6,489 nucleotides of DNA. It comes from Helicobacteraceae bacterium UBA6016 (GTDB lineage Bacteria > Campylobacterota > Campylobacteria > Campylobacterales > UBA6016). The stretch spans positions 1-6,489 of the forward strand of contig DIZY01000112.1 in assembly GCA_002428055.1 (NCBI GenBank). Direction: 5' to 3'. A program made the translations under genes and the position numbers. Positions 1 to 5,931 of the stretch are shown one piece after another. The notes beneath the pieces are model-generated. The model searched no databases. It was not told the DNA's origin and saw only the letters and a list, made by a program, of their open reading frames with translations. How positions within the stretch are numbered: the first letter of the stretch is position 1; each line of letters opens with the position of its first letter.

Positions 1-285
1 GCTTTTATAAATATGGAGATAGGTATATCAAAAGATAACGGGCAACGGTATGCTTTTGTGCGGATTATAGATAACGGCACCGGAATCAAAGATGAGATTT
101 TACCGAGAATATTTGAGCCGTATTTTACGACAAAAGAGCAGGGTAAAGGCACGGGGGTGGGGCTTTATATGACAAAGATGATAATAGAGCAAAATATGAA
201 CGGTACGATAGCGGCCTCAAATAGAAAAGGCGGAGGCGCCGTATTCGAGATAAGATTTGAAGAGGGCAAAGGAGTATTTGCCTAG
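1..285 (+). CDS. Sensor histidine kinase, C-terminal fragment (HATPase_c domain)
   Basis: The frame is open from base 1 (gct ttt ata aat atg), so this is the 3' end of a longer gene and the ATG at 13 is internal, not a start. The 94 visible residues are the second half of a GHKL ATPase domain: G1 box IIDNGTGI, F box FEPYFTTK, and G2 box GKGTGVGLYMTKMIIEQ, then the final strand AVFEIRFEE. These elements bind ATP so that the kinase can phosphorylate its own histidine in a two-component system. The H-box, the sensor region and most of the N-box lie outside the window, so the signal sensed is unknown. The wording of the F and G2 boxes is typical of Campylobacterota PAS-type kinases. No response regulator follows; the downstream gene is on the other strand. 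Kinase identity is firm; any functional link to the uptake operon is unsupported. Confidence 0.93.
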   Translation, partial: AFINMEIGISKDNGQRYAFVRIIDNGTGIKDEILPRIFEPYFTTKEQGKGTGVGLYMTKMIIEQNMNGTIAASNRKGGGAVFEIRFEEGKGVFA

Positions 286-298
286 TCGGCTGTTTTTT
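265..298 (+). terminator. Weak candidate terminator at the convergent gene junction
   Basis: GGCAAA (265-270) and TTTGCC (277-282) can form a 6-bp stem with a 6-nt loop, extendable by one G-T pair. A run of six T follows at 293-298. The gap of about 10 nt between stem and T-run, and the low stability of the stem, make this a poor intrinsic terminator. It lies at the end of the kinase gene, where a terminator is expected. No T-run follows the stem on the minus strand, so it would not serve the Nudix gene. Confidence 0.2.
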
Positions 299-863
299 CT
301 TTCTTTTCAAACCACCAGTAAAATGCAACTCCTATGCCTGGAGTTTTCGGCTTTTTGAGGTCAAATAAAAAGCTTTTTGCCTCACTTTTCATTATCCAAA
401 TCAGCTCTATCTCCTCTGTCTCATCCCCACCGCCATCATGAATAAGCATACTTTCGTCAATTTCGGCGTAAAAAAGTGTCTGATATGCCCCTGATATGCC
501 AACACATGTATGAAACGCTGTTATCATCTCTATGTTTTTCGCATCTACTTTATAGCCGCACTCTTCGTCTATCTCTTCTGCCGTAGTCTCTTCCAGAGAT
601 TTATCTTTGTCGCAAATCCCGGCGCAAAGCTCATAAATATATGCGTCCTCGATCTGCCTTGCACTATTCAGGAGTATTGCCGGACGAAACTGCTTGACGA
701 GCAAAAATGCATCTTTTGCTCTGTGGTACAAAAGCACAGCTACGCTATCAAAGCTTTTGACCGCCTCCCATGTTTTTTGAACACCGTTTTGCGTATATAG
801 TATCGATGCCGGTTGTATGTATTTTTGCTCATTTAGCGGTTTTATTTGTAACTCTTTTATCAT
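282..863 (-). CDS. Nudix hydrolase, NUDT14-like (probable UDP-sugar/ADP-sugar diphosphatase)
   Basis: A complete 193-aa protein that should hydrolyse a nucleoside diphosphate linked to another group (X), in the cytoplasm. The Nudix box is at residues 82-104: G82, then E97-I-D-E100-E101-C-G-Y104, keeping the metal-binding glutamates of REUXEEXGU. The usual first Glu is K88 and the usual Arg is E96. The rest matches human NUDT14 (UDP-glucose pyrophosphatase) as I recall it: YTQNGVQKTW (23-32), DSVAVLL (39-45), LLVKQFRPA (54-62), YELCAG (77-82), GAYQTLFY (125-132) and a C-terminal KTPGIG-like segment. Eukaryotic NUDT14 also departs from the consensus box at those two positions, so the enzyme is probably active. 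The ATG at 863 has no clear Shine-Dalgarno sequence but gives the full family N-terminus. It is transcribed away from the receptor operon. Family is confident; UDP-glucose versus ADP-ribose as substrate is inference. Confidence 0.9.
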   Translation of the reverse strand: MIKELQIKPLNEQKYIQPASILYTQNGVQKTWEAVKSFDSVAVLLYHRAKDAFLLVKQFRPAILLNSARQIEDAYIYELCAGICDKDKSLEETTAEEIDEECGYKVDAKNIEMITAFHTCVGISGAYQTLFYAEIDESMLIHDGGGDETEEIELIWIMKSEAKSFLFDLKKPKTPGIGVAFYWWFEKKEKTAD

Positions 864-871
864 TTTTGTAT

Positions 872-893
872 ATTATCGAAATGTAGTTTTATA
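872..893 (-). promoter_or_regulatory. Possible -10 elements for the Nudix gene
   Basis: Read on the minus strand, TATAAA (888-893) and GATAAT (872-877) precede the Nudix start at 863. The first would give a leader of roughly 17 nt; the second would give an almost leaderless message, which would fit the missing Shine-Dalgarno sequence. No good -35 hexamer is seen, but Campylobacterota sigma-70 promoters commonly lack one. In such AT-rich DNA these matches are weak evidence. Confidence 0.25.
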
Positions 894-900
894 TGAAAAA

Positions 901-906
901 TATAAT
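901..906 (+). promoter_or_regulatory. Candidate -10 element (TATAAT) for the receptor operon
   Basis: A perfect TATAAT lies 85 bp upstream of the receptor ATG. There is no convincing -35 hexamer 16-18 bp upstream, which is usual for Campylobacterota housekeeping promoters. Transcription would start near 913, just before the inverted repeat at 920-948, so a bound regulator would sit in the start or early transcribed region. GATAAA at 949-954 is a weaker alternative; with it the inverted repeat would overlap the -35/-10 spacer. Confidence 0.35.
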
Positions 907-919
907 AAAAGTATGAATA

Positions 920-948
920 AGTATTAATCTAATATTTAAAGTAATACT
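920..948. promoter_or_regulatory. Inverted repeat AGTATTA-N15-TAATACT, NikR-like operator candidate
   Basis: AGTATTA (920-926) and TAATACT (942-948) are perfect inverted 7-mers separated by 15 nt, with half-site centres 22 bp apart, about two helical turns. Inside it, TATTA-N15-TAATA fits the TRWYA-N15-TRWYA consensus that I recall for NikR sites of Helicobacter mustelae. A further GTATGA lies at 911-916. The position between a divergent gene and a TonB-dependent receptor suits a metal-dependent repressor. The consensus is degenerate and the region AT-rich, so a chance match is possible. No clear Fur box was identified by eye. Confidence 0.45.
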
Positions 949-979
949 GATAAAGTCTTGTAAATTTATTTTTAACCAT

Positions 980-984
980 GGGGA
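980..984 (+). promoter_or_regulatory. Ribosome binding site of the TonB-dependent receptor
   Basis: GGGGA lies 7 nt upstream of the ATG at 992 and supports that start. The adjacent ATG at 978 is in another frame and opens only a five-codon reading frame ending in TGA at 993-995, overlapping the receptor start; it is probably incidental. Confidence 0.55.
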
Positions 985-991
985 TAAAGTT

Positions 992-3067
992 ATGAAAAAC
1001 GGCTTACTGCTATCCACTGCAGCCTCTTTAGCGCTCCTATCACACTCCTTGTATGCTGAAAATTTAATGATGGACACGATAACTGTCGAATCAGACACCT
1101 TTGTTGGTGAGGCATTGTCCGGCGCTAAGGTGGATACAAAAAAAATCCAGACAGGCTCATCGCAGACGATAGCGGATGTTTTAAAAAGCGAGTCGCAAAT
1201 AGATGTCAGAAAGCGCACCACTGTGGGCGATAATGGAGACATACTCTCTATTCGTGGACTCTCGGCAAACAGGATAATGCTAAATTTTGATGGCAGACCG
1301 CTGAATGCCGCAGGTATCAATGGTGGGCACTATATAGACTGGGGCACGATACCTCTTGAAAATATTTCAAAAATAGAGGTCATAAAAGGCGGTAGCTCGG
1401 TAGAGTATGGGCACAACGCACTTGGCGGCGTAATAAACATCATACCTAAAATGCCAAGCGCAAAACCGACATTTAGCGCTGAGGCTATAGCAGGGGCTTG
1501 GGATGGTGGCGACGGTTTTCAAAGCGCTAGATTTTCGCACTCCTATAAGCCTTCACGCCTTGGATATACAATCTCAGCAAGCGTCCAAAATGCAGATGCG
1601 TATCTGTGGAATAACAGCTTCAATGGAAAAAATCTCTATACGGGGCTCTATTATGATTTGACGGATAGCACAAAGCTCAACTTTGGCTTTACATATTCGT
1701 ATTCAAAACGAGGATTTATAAAAGACAACAATCCTGACAGTGCCGGATACAATGATAGGATAAACAAAGATTATCCTATATCGTACGGCGATACGCTAGC
1801 TGGTGGCGGAAACAATCCCGTGCTTTTGAATGTCGGTGAGGGAGCGTTTTGGGAGAAGATAAAATATCTTCTTGATGCGGGTGTCGTTCAGGCTATCGGA
1901 GACGGATATGCGGAGCTGAAGCTATTTTCAAACTACGAAGATAGACACGAGGAGAATTTCTCGCCGATTGACGGGCGCAAGGTGATGGATAGGGATATTC
2001 AAAGCGATAGGACAATGGGCGGCGTGCTCAAATTCAAAATGCCTTACGAAAACCATGACTTTATGACAGGCGTTAGCTATACCAGAATGGGCGCGGGCAA
2101 CTTCAAAATCAATAGTTACGACAGAGTGTTTAACAACAACACCGCATATCTATCACCAAATGTTAATACTTATATTTTACAGCAGGGCATTTTTGGCGGC
2201 GACAGCGTGGATTTGTTTGGCAAAGCAGTAAATGTGCACATAGGCGCAAGGTACGACAAGTTTGACATACATCCGTTTGACAATCTGCTCTACAAGAGGG
2301 TGGTAGGTAGCGGCTTCTCTCCTAAAATGACACTAACATATAGACCCGATGAGATAAATACGGTGGCGTTTGCCATTTATAAAAACTACCGAACCCCCGG
2401 AATTCCTGAGAGTTACTGGCATTTTAATGCGGCAAATCCTACAGTATCCATACAATCGGGCGTGCGAAGCTCTCCTTTGAAGGCGGAAGCCTCTGAGAAT
2501 GCGGAAATATCGTATAAATATAAAATATCAAAAACCGAACCCATAGCGCTTAACGCATTTTATATGAAGATAAAAGACTATATCCAATGGAGAAGCGTTA
2601 GCGGTGTCGATAGAGCCGTATATAATGTTGATGCGGTCACGATAAAAGGCGTATCGGTGGATGCCTCCAAAAATATTACGGACTATGCAAAGGTGTCCGG
2701 CTCTGTCACTCATCAAAGCAGTAAAAAAACAGGCGATTTTTTGGATACGACAAATACCATGAGCTCTTTGGAGTATTTTCCAAAATACAAAGCAAATTTA
2801 GCATTTGACTTTAAACTGCCTGTTTTTGGCGCTACGCTTGGAACAAACACTAGGTATTACGCCGCTCAAAAAGCGTTCAATTACCAATCGAGAGTAGTGG
2901 ATGTAAACTCCTATACCGTGACCGATATTAGCCTTAAAGCTCCGGTTTTTAAAGGCGCAAATCTGGAGATTTTCTCAGACAATGTACTTGACAAAGAGTA
3001 TCAAGAAAAGTACGGCTACGCATCTTCCGGCAGAGTCATCGGAATGGCTCTTAGATATAACTACTAA
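992..3067 (+). CDS. TonB-dependent outer-membrane receptor (metal chelate/siderophore or corrinoid)
   Basis: A complete 691-aa outer-membrane receptor that binds a scarce ligand and passes it to the periplasm using TonB-ExbB-ExbD energy. Residues 1-22 are a signal peptide with likely cleavage LYA|EN. DTITV at 28-32 is the TonB box. The plug spans roughly 50-155, with SIRGLSANRIMLNFDGRPLN (86-105) and IEVIKGGSSVEYGHNALGG (128-146), both classic plug motifs. The rest is the 22-strand barrel, including YRTPGIPESYW and SSPLKAEASENAEISYKY, and ending in the aromatic LRYNY. I see no cysteine in the protein, usual for this class. No N-terminal signalling extension is present, so sigma/anti-sigma control is not indicated. 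It is the first gene of a five-gene uptake operon; the next gene starts 12 bp after its stop. The ligand cannot be read from the sequence: nickel/cobalt chelate, ferric siderophore and cobalamin all remain open. Confidence 0.95.
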   Translation: MKNGLLLSTAASLALLSHSLYAENLMMDTITVESDTFVGEALSGAKVDTKKIQTGSSQTIADVLKSESQIDVRKRTTVGDNGDILSIRGLSANRIMLNFDGRPLNAAGINGGHYIDWGTIPLENISKIEVIKGGSSVEYGHNALGGVINIIPKMPSAKPTFSAEAIAGAWDGGDGFQSARFSHSYKPSRLGYTISASVQNADAYLWNNSFNGKNLYTGLYYDLTDSTKLNFGFTYSYSKRGFIKDNNPDSAGYNDRINKDYPISYGDTLAGGGNNPVLLNVGEGAFWEKIKYLLDAGVVQAIGDGYAELKLFSNYEDRHEENFSPIDGRKVMDRDIQSDRTMGGVLKFKMPYENHDFMTGVSYTRMGAGNFKINSYDRVFNNNTAYLSPNVNTYILQQGIFGGDSVDLFGKAVNVHIGARYDKFDIHPFDNLLYKRVVGSGFSPKMTLTYRPDEINTVAFAIYKNYRTPGIPESYWHFNAANPTVSIQSGVRSSPLKAEASENAEISYKYKISKTEPIALNAFYMKIKDYIQWRSVSGVDRAVYNVDAVTIKGVSVDASKNITDYAKVSGSVTHQSSKKTGDFLDTTNTMSSLEYFPKYKANLAFDFKLPVFGATLGTNTRYYAAQKAFNYQSRVVDVNSYTVTDISLKAPVFKGANLEIFSDNVLDKEYQEKYGYASSGRVIGMALRYNY

Positions 3068-3068
3068 A

Positions 3069-3074
3069 AGGAGG
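3069..3074 (+). promoter_or_regulatory. Shine-Dalgarno AGGAGG that favours a TTG start
   Basis: A full AGGAGG begins two bases after the receptor stop. It is 2 nt from GTG at 3077, too close, but 5 nt from TTG at 3080, which is workable. The methyltransferase therefore most likely starts at TTG 3080. This is the strongest ribosome binding site in the operon, paired with a weak start codon. Confidence 0.7.
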
Positions 3075-3079
3075 GCGTG

Positions 3080-3823
3080 TTGCAAAGAAATAAACAAGCT
3101 TATTTTTGGAATAAAAAAGCGCACAGTTATCCAATATATGACGCAAGGGAAGATTCAAGCGCAAAAAAACTACTTGAAAAGCTAGGTCAAAAAGGCGTTG
3201 AATTTGGTGGCAAAAGAGTGCTTGATATAGGGTGCGGCACTGGGCGAAATACTATAGAGATAGCCAAAATAGCCGCTAGCGTGGACGCTCTGGATATATC
3301 GGGGGAGATGTTAGCACTACTAGACAAAAGCGCAAAAGAGCAAGGTGTGTCCAATATACGAACCGTGCAAAGCTGTTTTATGGATGCTGACCTGCAAGGC
3401 AGATACGACATCGTGATAGCTACGATGACTCCGGCTCTTCAGGCTCTGGAGGATTTTGGCAAGGCGCTTTCGCTTGCGGGCGAAAAGTTTGTCTATGTTG
3501 GGTGGGGTAGAACGAGGAGTGCGCCTCTTCTTGAAAAAGCTTTTCTTCTTCACGGCGGTAAATTGCATCTACCTTTTGGGGCTCCTGGAGCCAAAGAGCA
3601 TTTTGGCAAGCTGGGATATAGCGTGGTCGTTGAGTATAGCGAAGAGGTGTGGGAGCATGAGACACCGCTTGAAAAGGCGATAGAGGAGATGTGTTGGCAT
3701 ATTGAGATAGGCGGGGTTGAGCCGGATAGAAGCATAGTTGAAAAACTGTTAAAATCTGAGTTTGGCGATATGGTTAAGCATTCGCACAATGTAGAAACAG
3801 GGCTAATAATATGCGAAATATAA
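3080..3823 (+). CDS. Class I SAM-dependent methyltransferase embedded in the uptake operon
   Basis: A 247-aa cytoplasmic protein with a Rossmann-type methyltransferase fold. Motif I is VLDIGCGTG at 47-55, which binds SAM; the acidic residue after strand 2 is D72 in ALDIS, expected to contact the ribose hydroxyls; YDIVIATMTPAL is the strand-4 region. The N-terminus (FWNKKAHSYPIYD) is a common lead-in of small-molecule methyltransferases. There is no signal peptide or membrane segment. The start is taken as TTG 3080 because of the Shine-Dalgarno spacing; GTG at 3077 would add one residue. Its last 13 bases overlap the binding-protein gene, so the two are probably translationally coupled. Genes of this type are, from memory, found beside Fec-type transporters in other anaerobes, but no reaction is known to me. 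It may modify the imported chelate, help release the metal, or make a chelator. The acceptor is unknown. Confidence 0.9.
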   Translation: MQRNKQAYFWNKKAHSYPIYDAREDSSAKKLLEKLGQKGVEFGGKRVLDIGCGTGRNTIEIAKIAASVDALDISGEMLALLDKSAKEQGVSNIRTVQSCFMDADLQGRYDIVIATMTPALQALEDFGKALSLAGEKFVYVGWGRTRSAPLLEKAFLLHGGKLHLPFGAPGAKEHFGKLGYSVVVEYSEEVWEHETPLEKAIEEMCWHIEIGGVEPDRSIVEKLLKSEFGDMVKHSHNVETGLIICEI

Positions 3824-4872
3824 AGTTTTTATTGGCGCTCATATTGATAGTGCCGCAGCTTTTTGCCGCAAAAATTACCGATGCGGTAGGCAGAGTGGTA
3901 GAGGTCAAAGAGGTAAAAAAAATAGCGCCTCTCTCATCAACGCTACGGATAATGACCTATATGGGCGTAGCCGATAGGGCTGTCGTGACGGAAATGATAG
4001 AAAAAAGAGACATTGATTCAAGACCGTACACTCTCGCCACATACAAAAAATCAGCCACGCTCCCTGTAGTGGCTGAAGGCGGAGCGGGTAGGGCGGTAGA
4101 TATTGAAAAAGTGGTAGCGTTAAAACCGGATGTGATATTTACGGCATTTACCGATAGGCAAAGCGCTGATAGCCTGTCTCAAAAAAGCGGTATTCCCGTC
4201 ATAGTGCTCTCATACGGAGCAAACGGATACGACGAAAATGCGTTTGCCTCCTCTCTTCGTATAGTCGGCGCCGTCACCGGAAAAGAAAAAAGAGCCGAAG
4301 AGCTAATCGCATATATCAAATCACTAGACGCAAAGTTAGAGACCTACGCTAAGGCTGCAAAAGTAAAACCAAAAGCGTACATAGGCGGCGTGGCAAACAG
4401 AGGTCAACACGGGATAGGCTCTACAGAGGCAGATTTTTTTGGGTTCAAAAAAGCCGGAGTGCAAAATGTGGCCGATGCTACGAGCAAAAAAGGACATCTA
4501 TTTGTTGATAAGGAGTTTGTGCTCCGATCTGCACCGGATGTGATGTATGTAGACGGGGGCGGATACGGCAATATTGCAGAGGAGTACGCCAAAGAGCCAA
4601 AGTTGTTTGAGCTATTGCCCTCCGTGAAAAAAGGAAGCGTATTTATGAGCCTGCCGAATGTGTTTTACGCTGCAAATGTCGAGATAATGTACGCAAACGC
4701 ATTTTTCTACGCAAAAACGGCATTGAGCGCAGATATAGATGTCGAAAAAACAGCCGGAGAAATATCTATGAAGTTTGTTGGAATGGACGCATATCCGCCG
4801 ATGAAAGCAAAATACGGCGGCTATTCTAGGCTCAGATTTAACGGCGGAAAAATAAGCAAAGAGGCTTATTAG
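3811..4872 (+). CDS. Periplasmic metal-chelate/corrinoid-binding protein of an ABC importer (FecB/BtuF/CeuE class)
   Basis: A 353-aa class III substrate-binding protein that receives the ligand from the receptor and docks on the permease. Residues 1-19 or 1-20 form a Sec signal peptide (LFA|AK); there is no lipobox cysteine, so it is soluble rather than a lipoprotein. The first lobe starts KITDAVGRVVEV and has VDIEKVVALKPDVIF (97-110), where E99 is positioned like the Glu that contacts permease arginines in BtuF. The second lobe has YIGGVANRGQHGIGSTEADF (190-209) and FVDKEFVLRSAPDVMYVDGG (231-250), with E235 as the likely second docking Glu. The segments GQHGIGSTEADFFGF and NVFYAANVEIMYANA recall a COG0614 branch frequent in methanogens and sulfate reducers, usually labelled iron transport. 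The gene overlaps the methyltransferase by 13 bp and abuts the permease. Metal specificity is not determined. Confidence 0.93.
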   Translation: MRNIKFLLALILIVPQLFAAKITDAVGRVVEVKEVKKIAPLSSTLRIMTYMGVADRAVVTEMIEKRDIDSRPYTLATYKKSATLPVVAEGGAGRAVDIEKVVALKPDVIFTAFTDRQSADSLSQKSGIPVIVLSYGANGYDENAFASSLRIVGAVTGKEKRAEELIAYIKSLDAKLETYAKAAKVKPKAYIGGVANRGQHGIGSTEADFFGFKKAGVQNVADATSKKGHLFVDKEFVLRSAPDVMYVDGGGYGNIAEEYAKEPKLFELLPSVKKGSVFMSLPNVFYAANVEIMYANAFFYAKTALSADIDVEKTAGEISMKFVGMDAYPPMKAKYGGYSRLRFNGGKISKEAY

Positions 4873-5931
4873 ATGCAAAAAGCGTATCTCTTATCGCTTG
4901 TCAAAAAAAAATTGACGCTCCTTTTTGCCTTTGTTTTGACACTCTTTTTGGCGGCTTATTCGCTGACCGTAGGCTCGTATGAGAGCGGGTTTGATATGCT
5001 TCACACGCTTTTTTTCGGGCATGACGAGACGCTATGGTATCTTGTAAGTGAGCTTCGTGCGCCAAGGGTCATTAGTGCCGTGTTTGTCGGCGCATCTTTG
5101 GCGGTTAGCGGGGCGGTTATGCAAAATATCCTTAGAAATCCGCTAGCTTCGCCGTTTACGCTAGGTATTTCGCATGGGGCGGCTTTTGGGGCGACGCTGG
5201 CTATTACCGTTTTTGGCGCAGGGACGCTGACATATGCGGGTGTGGGAGCAAAATTTGCAAATTCGGGAGCTATAGCGTTGTTTGCGTTTTTGGGCTCTCT
5301 TGCCGGTTCTGCTTTGATAGTCGCACTCTCTGCCATGAGGCGTTCTGCGCCGGAGTTTATTGCGCTTAGCGGCATAGCTATAGGCGCTTTTTTCGGCGCT
5401 TGTACGATGCTTTTGCAGTATTTTGCGACTGACTTTCAGCTTGCGGCTACGGTATTTTGGAGCTTCGGCGATCTTGGACGGGCTAGTTATCGTGAGATTT
5501 ACATTGTCGCCGCTTTGTGTATCCCGTCTATCGCTGCTCTTTGCCTACTTGGCTGGTCTTTTAACGCTATGCTTTTGGGCGACATAGAGGCAAAATCGCT
5601 AGGTGTTAACGCAACTTCTCTTCGGATACTGGCGGTTGCACTTACGACTGTATTAGCGTCGGCGGCTACTGCGTTTTACGGCATTATCGGGTTTGTGGGG
5701 CTTATTGCTCCGCATATCGGAAGAATTTTTGTAGGCGATGACTACCGCTATCTTACGCCGCTATCGGCGTTACTTGGAGCCTCTTTGCTGCTTGCTTCCG
5801 ATGTTGCCTCTAGGGTGGTTATGTTTCCGGTTATCCTGCCTGTCGGAATTTTGACGGCGATGCTTGGTGCGCCGTTGTTTTTGTACCTCGCTATGTTCGC
5901 ACGCAAAGGCTCACACCATGCTAGAGCTTAA
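4873..5931 (+). CDS. FecCD-family ABC transporter permease
   Basis: A complete 352-aa inner-membrane protein of the BtuC/FecCD family, which forms a homodimeric channel for siderophores, heme, B12 or metal chelates. The usual ten helices can be accommodated, beginning with a hydrophobic segment at about 15-34. Family motifs are RAPR (62-65), AVMQNILRNPLASPFTLGIS (81-100) and HGAAFGA (101-107), the cytoplasmic coupling loop GDIEAKSLGVN (236-246) that meets the ATPase, GFVGLIAPHIGR (273-284) and PVGILTAMLGAPLFLYL (323-339). The start ATG immediately follows the binding-protein stop (TAG-ATG), with AAAGAGG 8 nt upstream. Its last 14 bases overlap the ATPase start. The length is normal and nothing is disrupted. 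A single permease gene implies a homodimer. Confidence 0.96.
   Translation: MQKAYLLSLVKKKLTLLFAFVLTLFLAAYSLTVGSYESGFDMLHTLFFGHDETLWYLVSELRAPRVISAVFVGASLAVSGAVMQNILRNPLASPFTLGISHGAAFGATLAITVFGAGTLTYAGVGAKFANSGAIALFAFLGSLAGSALIVALSAMRRSAPEFIALSGIAIGAFFGACTMLLQYFATDFQLAATVFWSFGDLGRASYREIYIVAALCIPSIAALCLLGWSFNAMLLGDIEAKSLGVNATSLRILAVALTTVLASAATAFYGIIGFVGLIAPHIGRIFVGDDYRYLTPLSALLGASLLLASDVASRVVMFPVILPVGILTAMLGAPLFLYLAMFARKGSHHARA

Noticed and set aside
864..991. Cobalamin riboswitch upstream of the receptor
   Set aside because: The region is only 128 bp, strongly AT-rich, and lacks a B12-box-like conserved segment or the needed multi-stem structure.
864..991. Fur box controlling the receptor
   Set aside because: The region has many A/T runs resembling parts of a Fur site, but I found no good match to the GATAATGATAATCATTATC-type repeat. 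Iron control is not excluded, only not supported by eye.
978..995. Five-codon leader frame ATG...TGA overlapping the receptor start codon
   Set aside because: The ATG overlaps the receptor's own Shine-Dalgarno sequence and has no ribosome binding site of its own; most likely coincidental.
889..1320. 143-codon open frame on the minus strand overlapping the receptor start
   Set aside because: It lies antisense to the signal peptide and plug of a clear TonB-dependent receptor, has no recognisable motif and spans the promoter region; treated as a shadow frame.
3187..3789. Several overlapping frames on both strands within the methyltransferase gene
   Set aside because: They have no start context or domain content and conflict with a clear SAM-binding motif in the main frame.
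5001..5375. 124-codon minus-strand frame inside the permease gene
   Set aside because: Its Ala/Pro/Ser-rich composition is what the reverse strand of a GC-richer membrane protein gene gives; the plus-strand FecCD permease is unambiguous.
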